Shown: piece after piece, positions 43,120 to 52,322 of the stretch
How positions within the stretch are numbered: the stretch's first letter is position 1
How the letters are laid out: each line of letters starts with the position of its first letter
Source of the DNA: Periweissella fabalis
GTDB lineage: Bacteria; Bacillota; Bacilli; Lactobacillales; Lactobacillaceae
Length of the DNA: 64,000 bases
Assembly (NCBI RefSeq): GCF_012396505.1
Contig: NZ_JAAXPN010000009.1
Span: 42,394-106,393 of the forward strand
Direction of reading: 5' to 3'
Program-made: the position numbers and the translations under genes
The notes under the pieces: generated by a model
The model's input: the letters and a program-made list of their open reading frames with translations, nothing else
What the model was told of the DNA's origin: nothing
The model's database searches: none

Positions 43120-44775
43120 ATGCTAGATTTAACTAAACAAGTAGTCTATCAAATTTATCCCAAATCATTTAAAGATTCAAATGGTGATGGAATTGGTGAT
43201 TTACCCGGAATTATTGAGAAGTTACCTTACTTAGCAAAGCTAGGAGTTGATTTTATCTGGCTAAATCCAATCTATCCATCTCCCCAAAATGATAATGGGT
43301 ACGACATCAGTGATTACTGTGCTATCGATCCAGTATTTGGAACAATGGCTGATTTTGAAGCACTAATTACGAAAGCAGCGGCTTTAAACATTCAAGTCAT
43401 GCTTGATATGGTCTTTAACCACGTTTCAACGGATCATACATGGTTTCAAAAGGCACTAGCGGGTGATAAGCAATACCAAGATTACTTCTTATTGCGTGAA
43501 CGGCATGCTGATGGTAGTCATCCCAATCACTGGCAGTCAAAGTTTGGTGGTTCAGCTTGGGCACCATTTGGTGATACTAAATTTGATTTCTTACACTTGT
43601 ATGACCCAACGCAAGCCGATTTAAACTGGCGGAATCCAGCCGTGGTTGCTGAACTCAAACATGTTTTGGATTTCTGGTTAGCTAAAGGGGTGCGTGGCTT
43701 CCGTTTTGACGTAATTAATGTGATTGGTAAGGATCCAGAATTACTCGATGCACCAGCTGGTACTAATGAAAAATTAATGTACACGGATAAGCCCATTGTG
43801 CACGATTATATTCGTGAATTGAATGAAGCCACCTTTGGGAAGTATGCAAATGTGATCACAGTTGGTGAATTGAGTTCAACCACGATTGAGAATGCCAATT
43901 TATATACTCGACCTGACCGCCATGAATTATCAATGTCATTTAGCTTCCATCACCTAAAAGTCGATTACGAAAATGGTGAAAAATGGACTAAAATTCCATA
44001 TGATTTTGCAGCTTTACGGAATTTACTCCATGAATGGGGAACCGGTATGGCAATGGGTGAGGGAATGCCAGCTTGGTTTTGGAATAACCACGATCAACCT
44101 CGGGGGTTAAATCGCTTTATTTTAAATTCTAAATTTTACGATGAAGGGGCCCGCTTACTTGCGATGGTTATACACTTAAATCGCGGGATACCATATATCT
44201 ATATGGGTGAAGAAATTGGCATGCGTGATCCTGAATTTACAAGCATTGACCAATACAACGATATCGAAGCGCATAATGCTTATCAAATGTTATTGGATCA
44301 AGGCAAAATATCTGCGGAAGCCTTTGCAATTGTGAAGGCCAAAGCTCGTGATAATGCCCGCACCCCAATGCAATGGGATGCATCAAGTCACGCAGGATTT
44401 ACTACGGGTACACCTTGGTTAGGACTAGCTGAGTATACGGATGTCAACGTAGCAACAGAATTAGCTAAACACGATAACTTATATGCGTTTTATCAAAAAT
44501 TAATTCAACTACGGAAAACTGAAGCGGTAATTGCTGATGGTGGCTATACGGCTGCATATACAGACGTGCCGGAAGTCTTTGCCTTTGTTCGTGAATTAAA
44601 CGGCCAAAAATTATTAATGGTGGCACACTTTGGTGAAGCACCAACGCAAATTAATCTCGGTGAATTTGCAGATGGTGAACTAGTAATTAGTAGTTATGCA
44701 GATACAACTGTTACAACTGTTACAACTGATTATCAATTACGCCCATACGAAGCATTAGCTTTGAAAATAAATTAA
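43120..44775 (+). CDS. treA: Trehalose-6-phosphate hydrolase (GH13)
   Basis: Cytoplasmic phospho-alpha-(1,1)-glucosidase, splitting trehalose 6-phosphate into glucose and glucose 6-phosphate. The 551-residue GH13 protein has the family's four regions intact: DMVFNHVS (Asp96), GFRFDVINVIG (nucleophile Asp197), VGELSS (acid/base Glu250) and FWNNHDQPR (His324 and Asp325). It also has the calcium-site DSNGDGIGDL and the substrate motif NDNGYDISDY. It converges on treR with a shared terminator and serves here as the reference for the defective paralogue at 45891. Confidence 0.95.
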   Translation: MLDLTKQVVYQIYPKSFKDSNGDGIGDLPGIIEKLPYLAKLGVDFIWLNPIYPSPQNDNGYDISDYCAIDPVFGTMADFEALITKAAALNIQVMLDMVFNHVSTDHTWFQKALAGDKQYQDYFLLRERHADGSHPNHWQSKFGGSAWAPFGDTKFDFLHLYDPTQADLNWRNPAVVAELKHVLDFWLAKGVRGFRFDVINVIGKDPELLDAPAGTNEKLMYTDKPIVHDYIRELNEATFGKYANVITVGELSSTTIENANLYTRPDRHELSMSFSFHHLKVDYENGEKWTKIPYDFAALRNLLHEWGTGMAMGEGMPAWFWNNHDQPRGLNRFILNSKFYDEGARLLAMVIHLNRGIPYIYMGEEIGMRDPEFTSIDQYNDIEAHNAYQMLLDQGKISAEAFAIVKAKARDNARTPMQWDASSHAGFTTGTPWLGLAEYTDVNVATELAKHDNLYAFYQKLIQLRKTEAVIADGGYTAAYTDVPEVFAFVRELNGQKLLMVAHFGEAPTQINLGEFADGELVISSYADTTVTTVTTDYQLRPYEALALKIN

Positions 44776-44784
44776 ATAGTAAAT

Positions 44785-44824
44785 AAAAAATCACATCAGA
44801 AAATAGTTTCTTTTGTGATTTTTT
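44785..44824. terminator. Shared terminator between treA and treR
   Basis: AAAAAATCACA pairs with TGTGATTTTTT around an 18-base region with extra weak pairing. Confidence 0.85.
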
Positions 44825-44839
44825 GATATACCGAATATT

Positions 44840-45562
44840 TTAATAACTTTGCCGCCGCGCAAATTCTTCAAATTTAAACTGATCTGGCCGATGTTTGCTT
44901 AAAGTATGTTGAAATAGGGTTGTATCAGCTAAATATGAGCTGCTTTCAACTTGAATCACACGATTCTCTTCTTTGGGTAAATCAGGCATTAATTCGCGGT
45001 CTTGTGAAGACAACCGCGGACAGGTAATTTGCTTTTCTGAATAGCCAATTTGTAAATTTAATTCATTTTCAATGTAAGCATACAATGATTGACTAGCAAT
45101 TGTGCTGGTCAATCCTGGAATTAGGCCAACGTCTAAATAATCAATGTCAATAATGCTTGTTAAACCATTGATAATTCGGACCCGTACAATGTGGTATACC
45201 GCACTATCTAATGTAAATCCGGTTAATTTATGGAGTTGTTCATCAACTGAGATGATTTCAAATTTTTTAACCACGGTTTGGGTGTCTAAATTTTGGATTT
45301 TTTTAATTTCTTGGTAGCTGGTAAGACCATTTAGAGGAAAAGTTCGTAATTTATGTTGTAAGACTTGTGAACCACGCCCGCGTTGTTTTTGGATATAACC
45401 TTCTGCTTCAAGTGCTAATAATGCTTTACGGATAGTATCTCGTGAACAACTATGATCACTAGCTAAAGCTGTTTCACTTGGTAGAAAACTTTCAGCTGGA
45501 TACTTTTCAGTCAAAATAGCATTTTTTAACTCTTGATAAATTTGTTTATAAAGTTCAGCCAT
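44840..45562 (-). CDS. treR: GntR/UTRA-family repressor TreR
   Basis: Regulator of trehalose use that releases DNA when it binds trehalose 6-phosphate. The 240 residues have an N-terminal winged helix (YPAESFLPSETALASDHSCS then RDTIRKALLALEAEGYIQK) and a C-terminal UTRA effector domain (about 95-235). GGAGG overlaps the earlier in-frame codons, so ATG at 45562 (five bases after it) is preferred. It is transcribed towards treA, and its likely operator TTGTACGTACAA lies in front of the PTS genes. Confidence 0.9.
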   Translation of the reverse strand: MAELYKQIYQELKNAILTEKYPAESFLPSETALASDHSCSRDTIRKALLALEAEGYIQKQRGRGSQVLQHKLRTFPLNGLTSYQEIKKIQNLDTQTVVKKFEIISVDEQLHKLTGFTLDSAVYHIVRVRIINGLTSIIDIDYLDVGLIPGLTSTIASQSLYAYIENELNLQIGYSEKQITCPRLSSQDRELMPDLPKEENRVIQVESSSYLADTTLFQHTLSKHRPDQFKFEEFARRQSY

Positions 45563-45890
45563 CATAACCTCCAATTTACGTTTTTAAATATATATTAGTA
45601 TAACCTATGTTGCTAGTTATGCGGGTATAGGAATTAATTTTGAACTGAATTACGTTTAGCAAAAGTAAAAATTATTAAGATAATCTCTCATGACCATGCG
45701 GCTATGGTATCATTAATCATGTAGATATTGTTAACATTAAATGAAAGTTAACTTAAGCTGACTAGTTTTGATTTGAAGTTAGGATTAATAACCTAAACAT
45801 CTATGATAGTCTAGCTTGACCAAGTATTTAAAATATCTAGTTAAAAATCACTGTTTGCGATTAGAGCAAAATAGTCAAAGGAATTGAACT
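45563..45890. other. Intergenic region treR - GH13 paralogue
   Basis: 328 bp without a gene. It contains the treR promoter (TATACT-type -10 on the minus strand) and upstream signals for the GH13 paralogue: TTGACC (45816-45821) with a poor -10, and a TGTTAACA palindrome (45729-45736) that only partly resembles the TreR operator. No exact TTGTNNNNACAA copy was seen. Confidence 0.4.
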
Positions 45891-47498
45891 ATGGAAAAAG
45901 CAGTTGAAAAAGTAACCTATGAAATTTATTTAAAATCTTTTTATGATAGTAACAATGACGGGATTGGTGATTTAGTTGGAATCACAACTAAGCTAAATTA
46001 TTTGGCCCGACTCGGTGTCGATGCAATAATGATTGATGGACTATTAGTGGACCCACAACAAGATGTGAATGCTAGCAGTAGTTTTTATGAAATTAATCCA
46101 GTATATGGCACCTTAGCTGATTTTGATCAATTGGTAACGCGTGCGCATCAATTAGATATTGAGGTAGGAATTAAATTCTCAATCAATCATACTGCACTTA
46201 CGCATCCATGGTTTCAAAGGGCACAAGCTGGGGATATTAAGTATCAGAATTATTATTTGATTTGCCCACAAAATCAAGTAACTGGCGCCCATCATCATTG
46301 GCTACCATTAGGTACTACACAGCAAGCATATTTGCATGTTGGCAACGTTGGTGAAGCAGATTTAAATTGGCGTAATCCGGACGTGATTACAGAATTTAAA
46401 CAAATTTTTGAATTCTGGATTGAACACCAAGTAAGTATCTTTCAGTTACAAGATGTTGAATTAATTGGCAAAGATATGCAATTAAATTCACCAACAAGAA
46501 TAGCTGACCTAAGTACGTTACGGCAGCAGTTAGTTGTTGAATATTTAGACTTACTTGATAATGAAGTCTTTCAACGCTTTCCACAAGTCTTAGTAATTAT
46601 CGAACAATTGACGCATGCTAGCGCACGGACAAGTTTTAAAAAAATTTGGGCTAAACCTAATTTTGTGACTTACTCGGATACTCATTTGTTAGTTGATTAT
46701 CAAAAAGATGATCGGTGGACGTTGGTACCATATGATTTTGAAGACTTACGGCATGTTATTCACAGTGGTGGTGTTGCGCATCAAGCTGTTTTACGCCAGT
46801 CAGTCTTATTTTGGGATAATCCGGAACAATCACGGGCTTTAAATCGCTTTATTTTACAACCGGAATACTATAAGGATGGAGCCAAGCTATTGGGCATGAT
46901 TCTATTAGCTGGTCAAGGGGTACCTATGATATACATGGGTGAAGAGATTGGCATGGAAGATCCAAGCTACACTCATATCGGTCAATACCGTGACCTAGAA
47001 ACCCAAGAAGCATACGCTAATCTTTTAGTAAAAGGCTATACTGCTGAGCGTGCTTTTGCAGTCGTGCATAATCGGAGTAGCGATAACACGCGAATCCCAA
47101 TGCAGTGGGAAGCCAGTGAATTTGGGGGCTTTTCAAATGTTGAACCGTGGTTGACACCTGGTGAATATGAACAAACTAATGTTAGTTATGAGATTGAAAA
47201 AGATGATAGTGTCTTTACATTTTATCGTAATATGATTGCTTTACGAAAACAATCACGCAGTCTTCAATATGGTGAATATCAGCCAGCTTATGAACAAACA
47301 CCGGAATTATTTGCTTTTATTCGCCACTATGGTAACGAAAATTTACTCATTTTAGCACATTTTGGTAGCGAAGATGCCACAATTGAATTGCCAGCGGATA
47401 CTGATGATTGTGAAGTACTTTTAAGCAATTACTTTACAACAGAATTAACACAAAAATATCGCTTACGACCATATGAAGCATTAATCATAAAATATTAA
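45891..47498 (+). CDS. GH13 paralogue of phosphotrehalase lacking catalytic residues
   Basis: An intact 535-residue protein alignable to treA from end to end: same start pattern, DSNNDGIGDL calcium-site loop, MIYMGEEIGMED and NTRIPMQWEASEFGGFS. The active site is lost: region I Asp becomes Lys95 (IKFSINHT), region II reads IFQLQDVELIG so the nucleophile Asp is Gln187 and the preceding Arg is Gln185, and region IV reads FWDNPEQSR so His-Asp become Pro311-Glu312. Only the acid/base Glu238 (IIEQL) remains, and the NGYD substrate motif is NASSSF. It is unlikely to hydrolyse glycosides; a binding, scaffold or regulatory role is possible. It is not decaying by stops or frameshifts. Confidence 0.9.
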   Translation: MEKAVEKVTYEIYLKSFYDSNNDGIGDLVGITTKLNYLARLGVDAIMIDGLLVDPQQDVNASSSFYEINPVYGTLADFDQLVTRAHQLDIEVGIKFSINHTALTHPWFQRAQAGDIKYQNYYLICPQNQVTGAHHHWLPLGTTQQAYLHVGNVGEADLNWRNPDVITEFKQIFEFWIEHQVSIFQLQDVELIGKDMQLNSPTRIADLSTLRQQLVVEYLDLLDNEVFQRFPQVLVIIEQLTHASARTSFKKIWAKPNFVTYSDTHLLVDYQKDDRWTLVPYDFEDLRHVIHSGGVAHQAVLRQSVLFWDNPEQSRALNRFILQPEYYKDGAKLLGMILLAGQGVPMIYMGEEIGMEDPSYTHIGQYRDLETQEAYANLLVKGYTAERAFAVVHNRSSDNTRIPMQWEASEFGGFSNVEPWLTPGEYEQTNVSYEIEKDDSVFTFYRNMIALRKQSRSLQYGEYQPAYEQTPELFAFIRHYGNENLLILAHFGSEDATIELPADTDDCEVLLSNYFTTELTQKYRLRPYEALIIKY

Positions 47499-47504
47499 AA
47501 TTAT

Positions 47505-47541
47505 AAATCCACTAAATAATTATTATTTTGGTGGATTTTTT
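47505..47541 (+). terminator. Terminator after the GH13 paralogue
   Basis: AAATCCAC pairs with GTGGATTT around an AT-rich loop of 18 bases, followed by T residues. The stem is short but well placed. Confidence 0.7.
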
Positions 47542-47554
47542 ATTTGCATTATTT

Positions 47555-47605
47555 TTTATCACGTGATAAAGTTTTATCAGTTGATAAAGTTTATCACACG
47601 ATAAA
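47555..47605. promoter_or_regulatory. Three tandem 16-bp palindromic operators
   Basis: TTTATCACGTGATAAA (47555-47570, perfect), TTTATCAGTTGATAAA (47573-47588) and TTTATCACACGATAAA (47590-47605) share TTTATCA-NN-(T/C)GATAAA and start 18 and 17 bp apart. They lie directly before the TetR-type gene, so this is its likely autoregulatory operator array. Confidence 0.85.
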
Positions 47606-47617
47606 GAAAGGAGTGCT

Positions 47618-48172
47618 ATGACTAATAAAGATGTGCGACAAGCTATTTTGATGACGGCAACTATATACTTTATGCGAGATGGTTATAATAAGACATCCAC
47701 TAGGCAAATTGCTGATCAATTGGGAATTAAGCAACCTGTGATATATTATTATTTCAAAAATAAAGTCAATTTATACCGTGAAGTATTAACGAATTATTCA
47801 CAAGAAATTGGCGAACATCTTGGAGTAATTGCCCATAAAGATAGCTCGGTTGAGGAGCGTTTAATTGCGATGAGTTTATACCTTGTTAATGAATCGCATA
47901 TCAACCTTGGGCAAATGATGCATGATGCGATGGAGGTTTTTGGTAATGAAGATCATGCCGAAATGTTTCAAATGTGGCATCATAGTTATTTTGCACCATT
48001 CGAAGGGGTTTTTGATCAAGTTGAAAATGTCCGGGCCGATATTTCTTTAACTAATATTTCTCGCCATTTTCTACGTATTTTAACGGCCTATTTAGGTGAT
48101 AGTCATATGCCTACTTCAGATCAAGAGATTATTGAAACTGTACAAATATTTATGCGCGGCATTAGCGCTTAG
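47618..48172 (+). CDS. TetR-family repressor (HrtR-like)
   Basis: A 184-residue TetR regulator: helix-turn-helix ATIYFMRDGYNKTSTRQIAD then QLGIKQPVIYYYFKNK in residues 11-46, then an all-helical ligand domain. AAAGGAG precedes the ATG and three operators lie just upstream. The order regulator-permease-ATPase, the lengths and the partner types match the lactococcal hrtRBA heme-efflux operon, whose repressor senses heme. Heme as ligand is inference from this match; other hydrophobic toxicants are possible. Confidence 0.85.
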   Translation: MTNKDVRQAILMTATIYFMRDGYNKTSTRQIADQLGIKQPVIYYYFKNKVNLYREVLTNYSQEIGEHLGVIAHKDSSVEERLIAMSLYLVNESHINLGQMMHDAMEVFGNEDHAEMFQMWHHSYFAPFEGVFDQVENVRADISLTNISRHFLRILTAYLGDSHMPTSDQEIIETVQIFMRGISA

Positions 48173-48184
48173 GAGGAAGAGAGC

Positions 48185-49240
48185 ATGTTTTTAGCAATCA
48201 AAGAAATCAAACATGAAAAACTGCGATATGCATTAATTACGGGGATGATTATGCTAGTAAGTTACTTAGTATTCATCTTGTCAGGGTTATCATCTGGATT
48301 ACAAACATTAAACAGTGCTGCCATTGATACATGGGGGGCCAATGCGATTGTCTTAAATAAAGATGCACAATTGAGTTTGCCACAATCAGTTGTTAACGGA
48401 CCAGATGTTAAGCGGGCCACAGATGCTGGTGGTGCTAAATTAGTTCAATTCGGTAGCTTAGTTAAAGATACCGCTGGCCATAAAGAATCAGTTCAAGTTG
48501 TCGGAATTGATCAAAAAGAATTTATTTATAAAGGCTTAAAGGTTGAAAATGGGACAACATTTAAGGCTGATAATCAAGTTGTAGTTTCAGATAATCTAAA
48601 AGTTGATGGTTTCAAGCTAGGTGATACAATTAAGTTTGCTAATACTAATATTTCTGCTAAAATTGTTGGCTTTACTAAGAATGCAAACTTAAATATTGCC
48701 CCTGTTATCTACACAAGTATTGCCAATGCCCAAAAAATTACAGAACGGCCAGGGGTTGTTAATGGGGTGGTCTTTAAAGATGCGAAGCCCAATGTAAGTG
48801 ATTTACGCACTAGTAAGGTCTATGCAATTAATGATTTTATTAATGCGTTGCCAGGAAATAGTGCTCAAACAATGACCTTTAACTTTATGATAGGTTTCTT
48901 ATTGGTTATTATCTTAATTGTAATCACAATCTTTTTATACATCTTAACGATTCAAAAATTACCTAACTTTGGAGTTCTTAAAGCCCAGGGAGTGGCAACT
49001 AAGTACCTAGTTAAGAACACATTATTCCAGTCATTTTTAATCGCGATAATTGGTGTAGGTATTGCAGTAATTTTAACTACAATTACGGCTTTAGTTTTAC
49101 CAGCGCAAGTACCGATTTTCATCTCAGCAAGTTACGTTGCAGTAACGGCAATCTTAATTGTTGTTATGTCACTTTTAGGATCACTAATTCCAATTCGTGA
49201 AATTGTCAAAGTTGATCCATACACAATGATTGGAGGCTAA
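48185..49240 (+). CDS. ABC transporter permease (HrtB/FtsX-like)
   Basis: A 351-residue MacB/FtsX-type permease: N-terminal membrane helix (YALITGMIMLVSYLVFILSG), a large extracytoplasmic domain (about residues 40-225), and three C-terminal helices ending MSLLGSLIPIREIVKVDPY. The N-terminus MFLAIKEIKHEKLRYALI is of the type seen in HrtB heme exporters. AGGAGGA overlaps the stop of the regulator gene. It works with the next gene's ATPase as a homodimer. Confidence 0.85.
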   Translation: MFLAIKEIKHEKLRYALITGMIMLVSYLVFILSGLSSGLQTLNSAAIDTWGANAIVLNKDAQLSLPQSVVNGPDVKRATDAGGAKLVQFGSLVKDTAGHKESVQVVGIDQKEFIYKGLKVENGTTFKADNQVVVSDNLKVDGFKLGDTIKFANTNISAKIVGFTKNANLNIAPVIYTSIANAQKITERPGVVNGVVFKDAKPNVSDLRTSKVYAINDFINALPGNSAQTMTFNFMIGFLLVIILIVITIFLYILTIQKLPNFGVLKAQGVATKYLVKNTLFQSFLIAIIGVGIAVILTTITALVLPAQVPIFISASYVAVTAILIVVMSLLGSLIPIREIVKVDPYTMIGG

Positions 49241-49243
49241 CCA

Positions 49244-49927
49244 ATGGCTAACTTAGAATTAAAGAATGTTTCAAAAGTATATGGGGCAGGGGTTAGTCAA
49301 TTAACCGCCCTTAATAAAGTTAATTTTTCTGCTCATGAAGGTGAAACGGTTTTGATTGTTGGACCATCTGGTTCAGGTAAGACGACGTTTCTAACAATTG
49401 CTGGTGGATTACAAACACCATCAACCGGAGAAGTGTTGATTAATGGGAGTGGGTATTCATCAACTAACAAAAATGAACAAAGTGCTTTGCGGTTAAATAA
49501 AATCGGCTTTGTATTACAAGCATACAACTTGGTACCGTTTTTAACGGTAGCGGAACAATTTGAACTCGTTGATAAAGTAAAACAAAACAACATGTCAACT
49601 GAACGTTTCGAGGATGTGTTGGATACATTAGGTATCAAAGATTTATTGGCCAAATATCCAAAAGAATTATCTGGTGGGCAACGTCAACGAGTGGCCATTG
49701 CCCGCGCCTTGTATGCCGATCCTGAATATATTCTTGCCGATGAACCAACGGCAGCCTTAGATACCAATCGCTCCCTAGAAGTTATGAGCTTGTTCAATCA
49801 ATTAGCGCACAAGTACCAAAAAGCAGTTATTGTTGTGACACATGACCAACGTTTAGAAGAAAAAGCGGATAAAGTTTACCAAATTATTGATGGTGAAATG
49901 AGTTTATTAAAGGACCAAACTGAATAA
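49244..49927 (+). CDS. ABC transporter ATP-binding protein (HrtA-like)
   Basis: A 227-residue ATPase of the MacB/LolD class. Walker A is GPSGSGKTTF (about residue 42), the signature LSGGQRQRVAIARAL (about 139), Walker B YILADEPTAAL, and the switch His in VVTHDQRL. Three bases separate it from the permease stop. It drives export with the preceding protein; a perfect hairpin terminator follows. Confidence 0.93.
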   Translation: MANLELKNVSKVYGAGVSQLTALNKVNFSAHEGETVLIVGPSGSGKTTFLTIAGGLQTPSTGEVLINGSGYSSTNKNEQSALRLNKIGFVLQAYNLVPFLTVAEQFELVDKVKQNNMSTERFEDVLDTLGIKDLLAKYPKELSGGQRQRVAIARALYADPEYILADEPTAALDTNRSLEVMSLFNQLAHKYQKAVIVVTHDQRLEEKADKVYQIIDGEMSLLKDQTE

Positions 49928-49931
49928 AATT

Positions 49932-49972
49932 AATAAAGACCGTATTATTGTGATGATAATACGGTCTTTATT
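49932..49972 (+). terminator. Terminator after the HrtRBA-like operon
   Basis: Perfect 17-base arms (AATAAAGACCGTATTAT with ATAATACGGTCTTTATT) around a 7-base loop. Confidence 0.92.
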
Positions 49973-50023
49973 ATGCTAAAATAAAATTTATATTTAATAG
50001 AAAAAATTAAAGAAGGTGGATGA

Positions 50024-51471
50024 ATGGTAAAGCGAATTGGATTTTTATTAGTACTTATAAGTATAACTGTGTTGGTACCAACAAATGTCCTAGCATCAAA
50101 AAATCCAGCAGATAAAGGTTTTGAACCGTATGAATCTGCTGAAAGTATTAATAATGAAAAGTGCCCATATCAAACACTTACGCTTAAAAACCAAAATGTG
50201 AAAAATATAACTAATGATCTATTGCAGTCTGCACCATCAAATTTTTTTGGTAATAAAATAAATCAAGATTTTACGAAAGATGCAAACAGTACATTTAAAT
50301 TTTCAACATATGAGCTTAACATGCCATTTGTTAGGATTGGGCCAGGAAATCTTGGAAACGTTTTATCACCGAAAACGTTATATAAAATGGGTGAAGGTGA
50401 TAAATATCCAGGTAAGATAACGGTTAATAATGCTAATTTTAATGAAAAAATTGTAGGCTCAGATGCAGAGAGCTGGCCAGTTGCAATGTTTCAGAAGCAA
50501 AATGGTCGAAAAACAGTATATGTAAATGCAATGAATATTTTTAATTCAGATGGTGATTTGTATCAAGGTAATAGCATTTTTGAAAGTCGAAATGATACTA
50601 ATTCTGAAGAATATAGCATCTATGTTAAAGATTCAGGAATCACTCAATCTGAAATATTCGAAGATTTTGATTATTATAGAGTCTTTCAGGTACATTTTGG
50701 AACTGTAACGGCTATTGATTCAAGATACTTTGTAACATGCAAGGAACCGTACCATTAGTTCAATATAAATTAAGACCATATATTGCTCCACTTTCAAAAA
50801 ATGAAAGTGATGATACAATCATTTCTGGTAAAGCGTTTCAGAAAGGTGATAAAATCCAAATTTATATCAATGGAAATGAAATTTATGATTTACAAAATCA
50901 AGCCGATGAATTAGGGGAAAAAGCAAAGACAACATTTGCGAGCCGTCGGGATGGAACTTGGAAATTCAATATTGGTAAAACAAAGGCAAATGATACGATT
51001 AAAGTAGTTGAAAGCAATGATTATGTTGATTTATCAATCCCGGTTGAAATTAAAGATGACAAGCAAACAACGATTAATCCAAGTAATAATCAACCGCCAA
51101 AGCTACCAACGCCGCCCACAATTGCAAGTATTGGTGCGTTAGATTTTGGTACAATTCCCTTACAAGCTAATCCGATAGTACATAAAACATTTCAAAATTG
51201 GACAATGAAAATTAATAATCAAGATAAACAACCTTGGCATGTAACTGCTCAAACTAATAATAATCAAGATTTTGCAGTTATGTATAACAGCATTTCTTTA
51301 ACTAATAATCCAAAACGTATTGCAAGTAGTAGTAATGGAGAAAATAATCTAATCAAAACAAGTGGATTTAGTATTGAATTTGATTTACGTAATCTAAAAT
51401 ACAATCAAATGTATTCAAAACAAGTTAAATTAACGTTAGTAACTGGTCCGCAATGGATATTTATTAATTAA
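50024..51471 (+). pseudogene. Large WxL-domain surface protein, frameshifted (WxL-1)
   Basis: Two overlapping frames make up one cell-surface protein. The first (50024-50758) has a signal peptide (RIGFLLVLISITVLVPTNVLA) and an N-terminal beta-rich region. The second (continuing to 51471) has an Ig-like segment (ISGKAFQKGDKIQIYINGN) and a C-terminal WxL domain with PWHVTAQ and GPQWIF. Adding one A near ACATGCAAGG (about 50738) gives a continuous FVTMQGTVPLVQYK, so a one-base loss is the likely cause. WxL domains bind peptidoglycan non-covalently. The AGAAGGTGG site is intact. Confidence 0.75.
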
Positions 51472-51501
51472 TTAATACGATATTTGATAAATAAAATATT
51501 G

Positions 51502-51530
51502 AGCAATGTTAATAAAAAATTGCTTTTTTT
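51502..51530 (+). terminator. Weak terminator after WxL-1
   Basis: AGCAAT pairs with ATTGCT around an 11-base loop, then seven T. Short stem, good T run. Confidence 0.6.
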
Positions 51531-51629
51531 GTTCCGCTATAATATTATTAATAAAGTTTTGAATATACATAACTATTTCATGTTATTTATATAAAAATTT
51601 AATGATTAAAATACAAAAGGAAGATAATA

Positions 51630-52304
51630 ATGTTTAAGAAATATACAAAAATTATATTAGTGTTTATGTTGGTGATGGGAATCGGTTCAATGCGAGTGGC
51701 CGCGGATGAACAGACGGATGGTAGTACGGATGCTACTTTTAAAATCAGTGGTGCAGGAAAGCTGCCAAGTGGACCAGTTGATCCGGATCATCCCAACGAA
51801 TGGAAAAATCCAGAAAAAGGAAATTCATTTGCATTAATGAATGTGCCAAGTACAATTGATTTTGGCATAGGGAAAATTGTTGCTGGGACCCAAAAGTTAA
51901 CTTCAACTACTATAAATGGAAATGGAAGTTCTGCTGCTGGTTCAGCAATTCAAGTCGGAGATTTACGTGCAGATAATCCTGGTTGGAGCTTAGGCGCGAA
52001 ATTGAATAGTGAAGATGTGAACAATATTATCATTACCTTAAAAAATACTGACGTTAAAAATAGTTTTGGAAACAAGGTTACGCTTGGAGAGAATCCTATC
52101 ACTACAAATAGTGATGTAAATATCTTAAGTGCTGCAAAAAATAGTGGATTAGGTATCACAACTGTTAAGCTAACAAATAATAACTTTAGTCTCACGTTAC
52201 CAGCAGGTCAGTCAAAACCAACTGAAAAGGGGCAAATAACTATTAAATGGACATTAAGTGCAAATCCAAATCCAAGTGTTACAAACATGGAATCTGTAAA
52301 TTAA
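51630..52304 (+). CDS. WxL-domain cell-surface protein (intact, WxL-2)
   Basis: A 224-residue secreted protein: signal peptide MFKKYTKIILVFMLVMGIGS with a cleavage site near RVAADE, a short polar N-terminus (STDATFKISGAGKLPSGPV), and a WxL domain with the first motif in NPGWSLGAKL and the second in ITIKWTLSANP. Attaches to peptidoglycan by the WxL domain and pairs with a DUF916 protein, here encoded 18 bp downstream. AAAGGAAG precedes the ATG. The ligand is unknown. Confidence 0.88.
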   Translation: MFKKYTKIILVFMLVMGIGSMRVAADEQTDGSTDATFKISGAGKLPSGPVDPDHPNEWKNPEKGNSFALMNVPSTIDFGIGKIVAGTQKLTSTTINGNGSSAAGSAIQVGDLRADNPGWSLGAKLNSEDVNNIIITLKNTDVKNSFGNKVTLGENPITTNSDVNILSAAKNSGLGITTVKLTNNNFSLTLPAGQSKPTEKGQITIKWTLSANPNPSVTNMESVN

Positions 52305-52322
52305 TAACTAGGATCAAACAAA

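Noticed and set aside
45729..45736. TreR operator before the GH13 paralogue
   Set aside because: TGTTAACA shares only part of the TTGTACGTACAA pattern and its outer bases do not match, so control by TreR is not supported.
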